Origin: Cyprinodon diabolis
Taxonomy: Eukaryota; Chordata; Actinopteri; Cyprinodontiformes; Cyprinodontidae
Assembly (NCBI GenBank): GCA_030533445.1
Contig: CM060081.1
Location: 19,947,611-20,011,610 of the forward strand
Direction: 5' to 3'
Length of the DNA: 64,000 nucleotides
Shown here: one piece after another, positions 1-11,629 of the stretch
Layout: each line of letters starts with the position of its first letter
How positions within the stretch are numbered: the stretch's first letter is position 1
The notes under the pieces: model-generated
The model's input: only the letters and a program-made list of their open reading frames with translations
What the model was told of the DNA's origin: nothing
Databases searched by the model: none
Made by a program: the position numbers and the translations under genes

Positions 1-102
1 CTGGTTCACAGAAGTCTTGACTGGGACTGGAGACTGTTGGTTAGCAGAGTTCATGGGAAGCTAAGCGTCTAGCTTCAGGCTTAGCATGGCAGACCTTGAT
101 CT

Positions 103-285
103 GAGCTTCCAGCTCACTGCAGAGAAACAACAGGGAATATCCACATAGGATTGCTCAGGCCGAGCTTCCAGCTCATTGCAGAGAACAACAGGGAATATCC
201 ACAAAGGATTCTTCAGGGTCAGCTTCCAGCTCATTGCAGAGAACAACAGGGAATATCCACATAGGATTCTACAGGGTGATTCCAC
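103..285. repeat. 57-59 bp minisatellite, about three units
   Basis: AGCTTCCAGCTCA/TTGCAGAG starts near 105, 164 and 221, giving periods of 59 and 57 bp. Each unit ends with an AACAGGGAATATCCACA block. A decayed fourth unit follows to about 300. The array lies inside LTR-like copy A. Confidence 0.8.
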
Positions 286-330
286 ATAGGAACCTTCAGG
301 TTGGCTCACCAGGGCAGATTAGCAGGTTAA

Positions 331-505
331 GCTCTCCTAGAGCTTCAGGCTTAAGACTGGTTTCCAGTGATGCAGCTCTCCCAGAGCTTCAGACCAGAGA
401 CAGGGTTCCAGTGAGGCAGCTCTTCCTGAGCTTCAGACCAGAGACAGGTTTCCAGTGAGGCAGCTCTTCCTGAGCTTCAGACCAGAGACAGGTTTCCTGT
501 GAGAC
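331..505. repeat. 44 bp minisatellite, about four units
   Basis: GAGCTTCAG recurs at 340, 384, 428 and 472, an exact 44-bp spacing. Units hold AGACCAGAGACAGG and TTTCCAGTGAGGCAGCTC. The array lies inside the same LTR-like element, directly after the 57-59 bp array. Confidence 0.85.
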
Positions 506-835
506 ACAGACAAAGGAGGGATTAAAATCTGATCTCACACTAGAGACAACCAAGATTCAATCTGTAACAGAGACTCTGGAAGCTAACCAACTAAGATCAA
601 CACTGCGGCGTGGAAGCAAGGTCTGGCAGGAGCTTATAAAGTGGAGGTCTCCTGATGAGTACATGGAAATCAGGTGTGCTGGAAGGTTCCAGCTCCAGAA
701 GACCCACGGCACACTCTGCTGGAGGCAGAGGGTAATCTCCAGATCCCAACAGTAACTCCAGCCCTAAGGAAAAATAACAAAGAGCAGAAGAGGATCCTTG
801 GCACCCTCTGGTGGGCAAGCCTGAGGATCCCAACA

Positions 836-1297
836 AAATCGATACTGAATCGAATCGCCATGATGGATGTGATTTACACCCCTAATGCTTATACACAAAA
901 AAATAATAAATAAGGCACATGTCTAGTTGTTCTACTCACCATGCTGCTTCCTTTTTGTAGTAGGTCCGTTTCAACTTCATGACATGAGAGCAAGAGGGGC
1001 ATATCATCCATTTTCGAAGAAGGCCTTCTCTCATTACCCACCTGGTGAACCTGTAGTTTTCTTTGGGGCACTGTCTAAAATGTATTTGACTCAAAAACTC
1101 ATAACCTAACATCTTCTCATAATTTCATGCTTTTTCATCTCATTCGATGGCGTCTTTCTTTCTTTCTTTCTTCGAAAAGAGAATGCGTACCATCTGGTAG
1201 TCCTGCTTAAAAAAAAAGCACTAAGTGACACACTTTGTTGAGTAGTGAATGACATAAGAATCTACCAATCTGTAGCCGTGCTCCTTCGATGTGTTGC
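836..1297. other. Intergenic, no gene seen
   Basis: Unique-looking DNA between the LTR-like copy A and the CCDC106-like gene promoter. It holds a short TTTC run near 1152-1173. Short open frames on both strands show no recognisable protein. Confidence 0.5.
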
Positions 1298-1389
1298 TCT
1301 CATCCAATCATTGATTGTTACTCTGCCGTCATGTGACATTCTCATCCAATCATCCAAAGGGAGGCACCATCCAGTCAGATCCGGAGAAG
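1298..1389 (+). promoter_or_regulatory. Putative promoter and 5' exon with twin CCAAT motifs
   Basis: The 14-mer TCTCATCCAATCAT occurs exactly at 1298-1311 and again at 1340-1353, placing two CCAAT boxes 42 bp apart in the same orientation. Between them lies TCATGTGAC, an E-box-like site. A strong splice donor, GAAG|GTGAGTG, follows at about 1389, as expected for a short non-coding first exon. No TATA box is evident. This is inferred to drive the CCDC106-like gene whose coding exons start at about 1.9 kb. Confidence 0.5.
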
Positions 1390-1904
1390 GTGAGTGTTAA
1401 CGTTTCTTTTTACGGCTTGGAGAGTGAAGAAGGAAATTTGTGTGGGAAAAATGGAAGTTAACCGCTAACCTTTCAGTTGAAAGTCCCCCTGAGCTTTGTT
1501 TACATAGTCGTTGACATGGTTAAAGTAGTAAACACTCCCGTTTATCTGCAATGTCTATGCTAATTAGCTAATGCAATGTCAAGCTAGTTGAATGAAGGTA
1601 CATAATGCTTTAATATTAATTTGAACCAGAGAATGGGACTCGAATCGAGACGAATTGCCATTTTAATCACTTTTGACTTCACTTGACAGAAAGTAACGCC
1701 AACACTGAATTTCTCGGCGGCTCCAGGCCAGTTCAGTCGACTTTTTATTAATGCACCGCCGAAAAAAGAGAAAGAGCGGGTGGTGGTGGGGGGGATAGGC
1801 AATATGCAGTTGTTGAACAAGAAGAGCTTTAAAATCTTGTGTAGATTATCATTAAGTTAGATTTTGCCAGATGTAGCAAAACTAATTTATTTATATTTTT
1901 ACAG

Positions 1905-3703
1905 CCTAAGGCCAAGAAGAAAATGTCATTAAAAGTCCCCAAAGATGACTTGGTGACCGAGGTGACCAAAAAGGATCTGGATGGAAAATTTTTCTTTATC
2001 TTTCAAGGAACTGTAACAGTTAAATAGTTATCTAGTCTAAATGTCTTTAAATATTTAAAGTAATCTATTCATATGTATAAATTTTGTTGTACCTATGCCA
2101 TACTGTAGGTCTTGAAGATAAAGGAGATAAAGCCTCTGCTCCAAGTTGCAGCAGCATAAGCAGCGTTGGATCAGCTAATGATTTCTCATTTTATAGAAGT
2201 GTATCTTTGTTGTCTAAAGTGAGTTTAATTTCTTGGGTGATTTTTTTTTGCTTAGATTGAAGAAACAGTTTTAACAGTATACAAGTTTGTGCTTGCAAAT
2301 CAAATTAAGGCACATACCATATCTGGTCAACTACCTTTGTTGCATGCATGTCATTCTCTCTCTGTCTCACTCATTTAATACCGTAAATTAATAATCTTTT
2401 TCTATCCTGCTCTCATTCTTAAGGATCAATTTCCAAAGTGGAGTTCCTAGAAGCCAAAATCCAATGGTTAGAAAAGATAATAAAAGATCTTGAGCAAGAG
2501 CGCAATTTCTTGCGTGAGCAAATCACAGGAAAGAAGAGGTCATGTAAGTTATTTGGGAGCAACTTGTATATGCAAAATATAATGTAATTGCAATGAATGG
2601 TGTGATATATTTTCATAACAATCTGATCTTTGTTATATCTATTCTCTATTTTATCAAAGCTCAATCTAAAGTATTTACGTTGGAGGACAACCATGAGGAT
2701 GATGATGGCAACATGGATGAAGATGACATCATTCCCCCATCTTCTCCAGACATGAGTGAGTCCTCGGACAGTGACGTTGTCATCCAAAGAAAGAAGAAAC
2801 GGCAGACATAGCCACCTGCATCTTCAACTGTGGCTGCTGGTGGAAAAGCTCATGTAAGAGGTAAGAATGGCATAACTTGAACCACCTCCCCTGTTAGCAC
2901 CAACTGGTCATGAAAAAGGTGTTTGAAGAGCTGTGATGAATATGTCCTGAAGTAATTATGAGGCAAAAATACAGATTTTAAATTCTAGATTCTGAATATA
3001 CTGGGAATCTGATGATAAATAAAAATGAAATGAGTAAACAATTTGGCTTTTATCAAGAATAAAGTTACATTTTATTTTGCAGAATTCACACTAATTATTA
3101 TCCATAGTCAAATGTATTGATAGAAAGATTTGTCTCTCAGAATTAAACATCATTCATATCAGTCATAAGACTTACCAACTGAACAGATCTTACAATATAG
3201 TAGTATAATTTTTGTATTAAGTTCTGAACCCCATACTGAGCGTGGAATAATATCAGAAGATGAGTAGATTCTTCAATTTCTAAAATAGGCTTCATACTTC
3301 ATCAAAGGAGAAGTGACCAGTTTAAGACAATTCAGTTGACCTCAAGCTGTGGGTTGTGTTCATTTTTTGTGGTTTTTATGTTATACATTTTTCAGTGAAA
3401 GGGCCAGCTGAGGTTATCAGCAGATATAAAAAAGTCTTGAAAATCTTGAGCAAAGTCCGCACCATGACTGAAGCCTTCAGAATCAATGGCGTGGACCGGG
3501 GAACCATAAAGATGACTGCTCCAATTGCAGAGCTCCACATTGTGGATCCTGTAGCCTTCAACACTCTGAAGTATGATCCTGCAACTGAGACCCTGCAGTT
3601 CTTTGCTAAGAGGTGTGCAACGCACATAACCCCTGAGAAGAAGCGCATTATAGAGGACATGAAGGCCAAATGCCAACTTCTTCCCTTGTTGATGAAATAT
3701 TAA
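1905..3703 (+). CDS. CCDC106-like protein gene, multi-exon, possibly disrupted
   Basis: Five probable coding exons: about 1905-2012 (ATG at 1923, basic start MSLKVPKDDLV), 2109-2218 (Ser-rich), 2424-2543 (coiled coil, VEFLEAKIQWLEKIIKDLEQ), 2660-2860 (acidic then basic, ending in RKKKRQ) and 3396-3703 (C-terminal domain with RYKKVLKILSKV, EAFRINGVDRGTI and TAPIAELHIVDP, ending in TAA). The coiled coil followed by the RYKKVL/GVDR/APIAEL domain is what I recognise as CCDC106, a small nuclear protein reported to bind p53; teleosts carry many such paralogues. Donors at 2543 (GTAAGT) and 2860 (GTAAGA) and acceptors at 2659 and 3395 agree in phase. Two problems exist. A TAG at 2809-2811 stops the frame before the conserved domain, and the phases of the first three exons do not agree with their best-looking donors. 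A GTGAGT donor at 2756 would remove the TAG in phase. The gene is either recently decayed or alternatively spliced. Confidence 0.7.
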
Positions 3704-3774
3704 GACTTAGGCAAGCTGCTATGTTCAGTTAAGATTCTGTTGTATTTCAAAAGTGAAAGTTTTGTGCACAGGGG

Positions 3775-3780
3775 AATAAA
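3775..3780 (+). promoter_or_regulatory. Polyadenylation signal AATAAA
   Basis: AATAAA lies 72 bp after the CCDC106-like stop codon. A second AATAAA is at 4083-4088, so a longer 3' UTR through the T-rich stretch at 3905-3920 is also possible. Confidence 0.5.
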
Positions 3781-4189
3781 TCATCTGATGCAGTAATAAC
3801 AGAGCAAGTTTAGGCTGTGGAAGTGCAATGTTTGTACAGTTCAGTACATTTGATCTAACCTTTGACAAGTCATGTTGAACTGCAAATTTTATATTTTTAA
3901 TATTTCTTTTTTTTTTTGTATTTTCTGTACTTTCTGTTGTGCAGTTTTTTTCAACATTAGGTTACCTGTGTTATTATACAGTAAGATCCACTTAGAGTTG
4001 TCAGTATTTGAAATTTCAGGAAGACCCTTTTACCTGTTCAACCAGTATTTGTAAGCCTCTGGAAAACCTGAACCAGTGGGTTAATAAATGAGGAATTAAT
4101 GCTTGTGCTGTCTATTTTATTTTACCACTGAATTAGAGGGAACGTATAGATAAATCTGTTTTTTCAAAGGTGTAACCCATCACTTGTTT

Positions 4190-4978
4190 ATTGCAGTAAT
4201 TATGTGCTACAATATATTTACTAATTGTGAAAAGGAGGCAACTTTAGTTTAGGGAACATTTTTGGTGAATAAGTGTTCAACTATTAGTGAATTATTAATG
4301 ATCTAGATGCCACTTTAGTATGGGGAACATATTCTAAGTAACAAAGACTTAATTAAGAGCTATTTGGACGCTAGTTTTGTAATGTAAGAATAGAACATAT
4401 TTACTAAGTGGTAATGATAAGTGAAAAGTAATGTTAAGTGAAGAATAACTATTCTTGGGCTACTACTGCCTTATAAAGTCCATACTAATCAAAGCATACT
4501 GAGATGATAATTAATATACAACAACTTCCTTACTTAGTGCTAATAAGCAATAATTCTGAGGTTACTGAGGGAAGACTCTTAGTTAATTCAATTCAATTCA
4601 GTTTATTTATATAGCGCCAAATTCACAACACATGTCATCTCACGGCACTTTTCAGTTCAACCAGATCATACAGTCAAATTGATACAAAGTTTTCTATCTA
4701 AGGAAAACCAGTTGATTGCATTGACTCATTGACTCAAATACAATCCCTCACACTAAGCATGCTTGTAGCGACAGTGGAGAGGAAAAACTCCCTTTTAACA
4801 GGAAGAAACCTCCAATGGTTTACTGGTTGTATAATCAGGCTATGTAGAATAAGACATTAATAAGTACTTTATAGCAACTAATTAATAGCTAATATGTTAC
4901 TAATTTGCATGTTAATTAGCAACTAATTAATAGTGAATTAATGGTGAATAGATGTACCTTAAAATAAAGTGTTACCTA
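4190..4978. mobile_element. AT-rich interspersed repeat, interrupted by an L2 tail
   Basis: The stretch consists of repeated TTAATTAG/TAATTAATAG-type words. It ends at 4960-4978 in AAAATAAAGTGTTACC, the reverse complement of the GGTAACACTTTA terminus common to many vertebrate DNA transposons. The L2 fragment at 4585-4818 separates the two halves. I could not define the left end or a target duplication, so the superfamily is open. Confidence 0.4.
4585..4818 (-). mobile_element. L2-clade LINE, 5'-truncated 3' end
   Basis: Nearly identical to the 3' end of the full-length L2 at 55.9 kb. It shares the AATTC-repeat tail, GTTTATTTATATAGCGCC, the CATGTCATCTCA block and GACAGTGGAGAGGAAAAACT. Homology stops after AACCTCC at 4818. 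It lies in the minus orientation. This is the usual product of abortive target-primed reverse transcription. Confidence 0.85.
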
Positions 4979-5559
4979 ATATTCTTCCTAATCAAAATCA
5001 CATTCCTAGACTAAACTGTAATAATATATTTTTTAAATAACATTTTTGCAGCAGAAACAGAATTTCAGAAAGCAGAAAAAAAAATATAATAGAAAGAATT
5101 TAGTTTCATATACCGAGAAAAGTTTACACATTTTAAGTAGCTGTCTATATATTTATCAGCTTGACTGAATAGGTATTTATGATGTCTGAAATAATTAAAA
5201 TTATACAAATGCTGAACAATAGCAATAGGAAGGTCTTGAATGAATTTATTGAGATCCAAAATGTTTATTCTAGATTTGCAGAATGTTATTTTGTTTGGAA
5301 TGGTCATTCTGCAAGGAAAATGTTTTTCTTCATATATCAGGAATACATATTTAGTAAAACTAATACATATCAATACTACCACGATAACATTGTTTAATTT
5401 CAGATTTTTGAATGGTAGTGGATTAATGAATCTATTTAGGTGAAATCCTCTGGCAGTAGTTAAAGATAAAGTCTCAAAACAAAGTTGTAATAGATGGAAT
5501 CTGGTCTTGTTTTACCTAAAAAGTGGGGAGAGTAATTTTCCAAATATCCTACGTGTAGG

Positions 5560-5762
5560 GACCCACAGGTACATTTGGGGACATTCAGCTGGTCGCCATA
5601 TGGTAGAGTTCTGTTCTTTGAATTGGGGTTAGATTTAGGACTAAGGTGTGAATTCAGTTGAGGTTGGAGTTAGGTATATGTTGGTAATAGTTAGGGTAAG
5701 AGTCTGGGTTTGGCCATATTATATAAATGCAAATCAATTATATGTCCCCATATGTCATGAAA
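5560..5762. repeat. Degenerate GGTTAG-like repeat with GTCCCCA motif
   Basis: GGGGTTAGATTTAGG, GGAGTTAGGTATATG and AGTTAGGGTAAGAG succeed one another as decayed telomere-like hexamers, flanked by GGGGACATTCAG and ATGTCCCCATATG. It resembles a common interspersed fish repeat. It is too decayed to be a functional telomeric tract. Confidence 0.4.
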
Positions 5763-5768
5763 ACAAAG

Positions 5769-5810
5769 CTGTGTGTCTATATGTGTATATAGACACATAT
5801 AGACACACAG
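5769..5810. repeat. Perfect 18-bp inverted repeat (hairpin)
   Basis: The arms at 5769-5786 and 5793-5810 are exact reverse complements (CTGTGTGTCTATATGTGT) around the 6-base loop ATATAG. The hairpin sits eight bases before an (AT)n tract, so slippage in TG/TA-rich DNA is a plausible origin. Confidence 0.85.
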
Positions 5811-5815
5811 TATTT

Positions 5816-5817
<2 letters not shown>

Positions 5818-5864
<47 letters not shown>

Positions 5865-5872
5865 TATATATA
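5818..5872. repeat. (AT)n microsatellite
   Basis: An uninterrupted AT dinucleotide run covers 5818-5862. One G at 5863 interrupts it before a further short AT run. Confidence 0.95.
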
Positions 5873-8800
5873 AAGCCACATTATCATAATACAAAATAGA
5901 AGTTTTGCATCTAATAGGTAATGTTTTTATTTCAAAGACCAATGTCTGTCATTCTAATCTACTAATTTTTAAATCCAATCTTGAGTTGTAGTTTCACACT
6001 TATATCTCTTGGGAGAAGGCAATAAAACTTAGAGTTTTCTAAATAACATTAACCATGATTTTGACCCTCTCTATACAGATTAATTTCTTTGTAAAAGCCC
6101 TAATAAAGTTATTTAAATGTGGAAGGACAGAGACACAGTTTCAAGAGGAATCATCACATTCATGACTCCACCTGAACTTATTGGTTTTATATACTTACAA
6201 AGAAGGCTGTGCAATATTCATTTTAGTATGGTGGAAAGTCTCATGCCAGCTTGGTGTGGCACTTCAACTTGTATGAGACAAATTCATCAATAAAGCAATT
6301 GTTTAAGCTCCCTGTGGGTTCCAGCAATGGCTGTAAAATTTATGAGGAGCAGTACAAACAGACAGTGGATGGATCGAAAAGGGTCCCCTAGGCAGCCGGA
6401 AGAGAGTCCTTAGCAATAACAACGCAATCAATCACACGCAGCACATGTCACATCCGACCCTAGGCTCCCCAGCAGCACATTCAGAACATATTCCCACATT
6501 CACATAATCGCAGCTATGTCATCATATCTAACTGTGAAACAGCTGGTGTGATGTCTGCCAGGTTTGTACCACCTCCCAGTCTTCATATGCTAATATCTCT
6601 CCATCCACAGAATTGAGGCTATCTGTGCATGGATTATTAAAAGAAAATACAGTTACATAATTATTATTTGTGCAGCAGCCAGGCTTTGTTCTTTTTGCAT
6701 TTATCCTGATATATCTGAGTCAGACACATCACTTTACTGTAACATTTAGTTGCTCTTTGTGGGATTAAAAATACATGTCGTGTGGGGGCGTTTAAATAAA
6801 ACAAATATATTTTGGAGTGAAATAAAAATGAAAGGACTTGATCTTATTTTTTAACAGACTTCTTGCCTCACAACACAGGCACATTTTTTGAAACAGCTAC
6901 TCAGATTACTTAGGTGATGAAGCTGAAACATGTACTTTGGTTATTATGAGAAATCTGTTTTAGAGAGTTACAGATAAAATATATGCTGAGGACATCATTT
7001 GTTTTGCATTAACCTTTACAAACAACTTATTTGCTGAGGCCCAGTCACAGCAGAGTCTTGTGTGCTAATCTTTGTGTGGGTATAGTTGAGGATGGTAAAC
7101 GATGTATCAGACTATTGTGTGACAACAGTGGGGAGCCCAATATTCAAAAGCTTTAAGCTCTTTTGTTATTTAGTCTGGCAAAGCATATGCAATCCAGATA
7201 AGTTTATGACTCAGAGCACTGTGTTTTGTTTTCTATTTTTCCACTTTCAGTTAGTTTCTTTCTGTTATTTTGTTTTGTTTTTGTGTTAAAACTTCAAGTT
7301 TCAATGTATTTTATCGGATTCAATATCAAAGGACATGACACAATTGAATGTAGAAACAAAGCATGGTTTTCTAGATTTCTTATGTATGGTGTGTGGAGTG
7401 CATTTGTATTCCCTTGCACAAAGTAAACACCTTCTAATGTATTAGTGATTCATGCCTACGTTTTTTCCCCTCATACCTACATACTCTATACAAAAATACC
7501 ACACGCTCAGTCAGATTGATTCGATTTCAGATATGGTGTTATAAAAAATAATTTTAATAAATTCAGTTTTTTATATAAATCTGTTCTTTGTTTAGGTCGT
7601 TAGCTATGTTTACACTAACACAAATAAATTATTAGAGACCTGTTTCGTCATATTCACTGAGTGCTGTGCAGATCTAAGCTGTGCTTTTCTATGTTTTCAA
7701 AGTTCCTTTAAGCCCTGAGAGAACTATCTGATGAAAAAAGGAGCAAATATGATAATGGAGTTTCCCATCAGTGACTACTCCTAGGCCAGCACAAGTTCAT
7801 ATTACAATCCATGAGTAAAGAGAAAATTCAATTGCTGCAACCAGGCTGTTGCAATTAATAAGGGATGTCGAAAAAACTTCTCTCTCATTTCGAATGTAAT
7901 TTAGATATTGCATCTTTTAGTACTGACCGATACCAATTTTGACTTTTGATAATCATTTTTGCAGTGGTTTGACCAAGTGATATTACTCAACGCGCAACAG
8001 ATAAAATTATTAATGACTTACATTTAAACTTTAAACAGGAGGGATAGAAACAGAGAGCTTCTATCTGCTTGCTGATGTCAGAGATTTAGGATGCAGGTCA
8101 GTTTGTTCAAATATTGTTTTTTGTTTGTGCAAATATTCAACCAGTGATATTAATATCAGATCAGAACATCTCCAATACTGATGCTGTTCTAACACAATTT
8201 ACTCTTCCTAACTGTTTATAATTGACCTTCACACAATTAATAATTCTTTGCTGATTAGTTTTTGTTGTATATAATTCTCGGCGGGTAAGAATTGTGTAAG
8301 TCAACACAATTCAATTTAGTTTATTGTGATAAAGCATCATACAATTAAAATAAAAATAGTTGATATAGATTCATGTAAGAATAATATGTAGTTCATGTGT
8401 CTTTTGTTATTCTACATAATATGTAGAAAAATAAAAATGTCTCCTACAATTGATGTGTAAAGTGCCTTGTTGGGCTGGTCCTAATTTCAGCGTGTGCAAA
8501 TTTATGTTTGAATATTTTGCAAAAATGTGTTGCAGTGCATGATGGTGTTTTGCTTCTAAAGGCTAACGTTTCCCGTCTTACGTGCATTGTTGCCAGGTTG
8601 GGATGTTTAACCAATTTGGCAGTTTAGGATGGCTGTCTATGGGTAAAGAAATTTTTTTCTTTAGATTAATGGTCTTAGAGATCAATAGACTTTGATACAA
8701 ATTGGGTGAGATTTCATATACCCAGGCGGTTTATGAAAATGTTTAGGCTGGAAAACGTCAGTCAGTGACATATGTCAACCCTGCTGATGTGGTGAGTGTG

Positions 8801-9010
8801 GACGTCATGCAGCAGCAGTCACTGTCACATCCGTCTTAATAATTAAAGCCAGTTAAACCGCATTATAGAAGTCTTGGTGATGGTTGTCGTCTGATGCTTC
8901 AAGACAGATCGGTTAATCCACAATGTGTATCTGTACTGTGTTTCACAGTTGAGATGCATGCCTTTAGATGGAAAAATGCAAGGGCCGATAATCATTCCCA
9001 GTCCGAGCCT

Positions 9011-9065
9011 GCTTGAGATGACATACGTTGAATTAGCCCTATATAAATCAACTGAATTTAATTGA
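9011..9065 (+). mobile_element. L2 LINE 3'-end fragment, plus strand
   Basis: GCTTGAGATGACATACGTTG followed by AATTAGCCCTATATAAATCA and a decayed ACTGAATTTAATTG tail matches the last 55 bases of the L2 family at 55.9 kb, here in the opposite orientation. It is strongly truncated and diverged. Confidence 0.65.
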
Positions 9066-11629
9066 CAGTCAAGGTTTACATTGGCTGTTGTCCATTCTCA
9101 AAAGCTTTTACATGACCCTGAATGGAATTATGTGGGTACAGGGGATGGGGCGATGAGGAGGCAAAACTTTGACAGCCTGTACAATAAGTTTTCTTTTCCA
9201 TTCCTCCCCTCATGAATGTTTCCTCTTTCAGAGCCATCATATCTTTCAGATAGAAAACTATTTTTTTTTAAGCAGGTTCATCAAAGAATTTCCTTGAACC
9301 TTTCACAGTATTTCCATCGTTTAACGTCTCCAAAACTCCTGTGGCATCCTGGCTCCGTGGCAACTACTGCGTCCTTCCTAACCTACTGTACGTTATGAAA
9401 GAAAATGATGACCCATTCACCATTCTTGAAAAGTAAGCTAGGTAAGACATATAAATATTACAAGGTAAAAAATGGATCCATCTGCAGCTTCTGGACATTA
9501 TGTGAGCTCTTTTGAATATAGCTGAATTTGCAGTAAATTAAGGTATTTACATGTGATAGTCCCAAATCTATGACAATTAAACTATATATTTTTTATAATG
9601 GTTGATTATTTCCCCCATTAGTTTGGATCCTATCAACTGTAATCAAAATAAACAGTCAGATATTAATACGGGGTAAATATGATATAGCATGGAACATTTT
9701 TATTGCCGTTTGTCTTTTCATATTTTTGTTTATCTCAGCTACTTTATGTGGTTGCCATTATGATGGTAACTTGATAACTGGATATCAGGCCCTCTGACCA
9801 CGAGCTATTGGCAAAGCAGGTAAAGTGGCCTTCCCAAGGACACAACTGAAATCCAGCCACCCTCTGGTTACAGGATCAACCCCTTCCTCCGTATCCAATA
9901 TTGCCCTATTATTAACTGTTGTATTTTCTCTAATTTAGGCAGGACTAAAATTGTATCAGCAAGCCGAAATGTATACGGGTATTGTATTAACATCAGAATC
10001 TGATATCTTTAAACTCACAAACTGATCTTAACTTTGAATACACTTTTCTTTAGTTTAGAAATGTTAAATGTAAATTTATCAAATAAAGGTTCCTGGTGTT
10101 ACTTGTCCAATAGAAGATGATTCCAAGCCTCACCTGGGGTCTCATTTATATAGCTTGCCTATGCACAAAACAGGGCAAGAAAATTGTTTACCTCTACATA
10201 ACGGTTGTGAAAAAAAAAAAAAAACTCATTTGAAAATATGTGGTCCTTCATGCAAGTTCTGACCCATCCGTACAGGCATGCATATTTTTGAGAGAGGAAA
10301 AATTGGCAAACAGATTGTGACTTTCAGGAGATGTAGAAGTTTTCCAGTTAGACCCAAATGATCTTGCAGATCTTGCCAATTTAATGTGATATTGCAGCCG
10401 AGTTTAAGATCCAAAAGTAACAGGCAAGGAACACTGGAAATAGAACAGAGTAGGGAAGAGTTGGTTTAAAGGAACTATCGTCTTGTTCTGCTCCGACTTC
10501 ACTGGAACTCGAGGACAGCATGCGTGATAATATTTAATTTATAGAAGCAAAACATGGAGTAATCAACACTTGATGTAATATGACATAATTAAAATACTCA
10601 TCAGCATCAATTATGTCTCTGCCCAAACATTTTTTTTTGTTGTGGGTCTTTGTAATAAGGGAAATTAGGATCAAACAAATTTTGGTTTGTCTTCTATTTC
10701 CAAACTCAGCATCTGTTTATTCATGCTGTGATAAGTTTCTTTTGAAGTTGTGAGATGTGCTCTTGGAAGTTGTTGTAGCTGGATTTGATAAAAGGAGAAG
10801 GAAGGTGGCACTCGGGGCAACATAGAGTAACTAGGAAATACAAAAGGGTTGGGAAGAATCAAGATAACACAATAGGGAAAAGAGACTACTTACTAAGAAA
10901 CTCAAAATAACCACGTAAAAACTAAATTGCAGAGAAAAGACTAATAAAATTAGATTACTAATATGTTGAAGGGAAACATAATGAAAAGATAAAAAGCAAA
11001 TGATAGATATGAAAAACTAGAGTATATATTCAATAAATGCTGAGAAGAGATAAATGAAAGCAACACCAGGAAAAAGAGAAGTAATTGGAAGAAGTAATTC
11101 AAAATCTTTACAACATACATAGCATAATATGAAAACTTGAACGGAGCAAAAAGACCAGAACAGCAGATCATGACAGTGACTGAGGGGAATTGAAGCCAGA
11201 TTGCATCATAATTTCTCTCAGACTTTTAATCAGCCTTTTAACCTCGTCTCTTTATTTGTTCAAACCTATAGTGAGCGGCTGTTTCAGTAAGTGGCAGTTG
11301 ATGAAAATTTAAGAAGAAATTTAGAAAAATAACAGACAAATGTTTGGATTACCCAGCTAGAATATGTGACTACAGAATGTTGTCAAAAAGCTTAATTAAT
11401 ACAAAAACACACTAAGTAATAAGGAGCAAGTGCACCATGGCTGCCATCTTGAATTTTAAATGTTGAATAGCATTTTAATCAGGAGAAACCACTAACTTTA
11501 GTTAGCCATTATTAATTTCCCAGCATATTACTTGCTGGATTTTTTTACCACTACTGCTGGTAGAATTTCCTCTCATTGTCCAGTTGTTCTAGCCCTGGCT
11601 TTCAAGCAGGGTCCATGAATCTTCACTAC
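9066..11629. other. Non-coding stretch with faint repeat remnants
   Basis: No gene is supported. The segment at 9785-9905 (CCTTCCCAAGGACACAACTG, then ACCCTCTGGTTACAGGATCA) resembles a decayed tRNA-type SINE on the minus strand. The segment at about 10650-11176 ends in GATCATGACA, the reverse complement of the TGTCATGATC start of the LTR at 12980, and may be an old LTR relic. A poly-A run is at 10209-10223. Confidence 0.4.

Larger units (their letters stand above)
1..835 (-). mobile_element. LTR-like element copy A, cut by window edge
   Basis: Read on the minus strand, this stretch starts at 835 with TGTTGGGATCC and parallels the complete element at 19410-20254. Both share the terminal block, an internal repeat of the terminus (about 742-757), a conserved stretch around 690-720 and the segment leading to the tandem arrays. 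The 3' end lies beyond base 1, so the target duplication cannot be checked. Compared with the 19.4-kb copy it is diverged and carries two expanded tandem arrays (103-280 and 331-505). There is no coding capacity; short open frames across it follow the tandem repeats. A solo LTR is the likeliest reading; a non-autonomous element with inverted ends is the alternative. Confidence 0.6.
4979..9010. other. AT-rich non-coding stretch, no gene seen
   Basis: No open frame here resembles a protein, and no consistent splice-bounded exons were found. Identifiable items are a degenerate GGTTAG-like run with GTCCCCA words (about 5560-5760), a perfect hairpin (5769-5810) and an (AT)n tract (5818-5872). The remainder is ordinary low-GC sequence. 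Confidence 0.5.

Noticed and set aside
5560..5762. Interstitial telomere
   Set aside because: Only degenerate GGTTAG-like words, no run of exact TTAGGG; better explained as an interspersed repeat.
5648..5942. Open frames with Tyr-Ile repeats on both strands
   Set aside because: Translation of the (AT)n tract.
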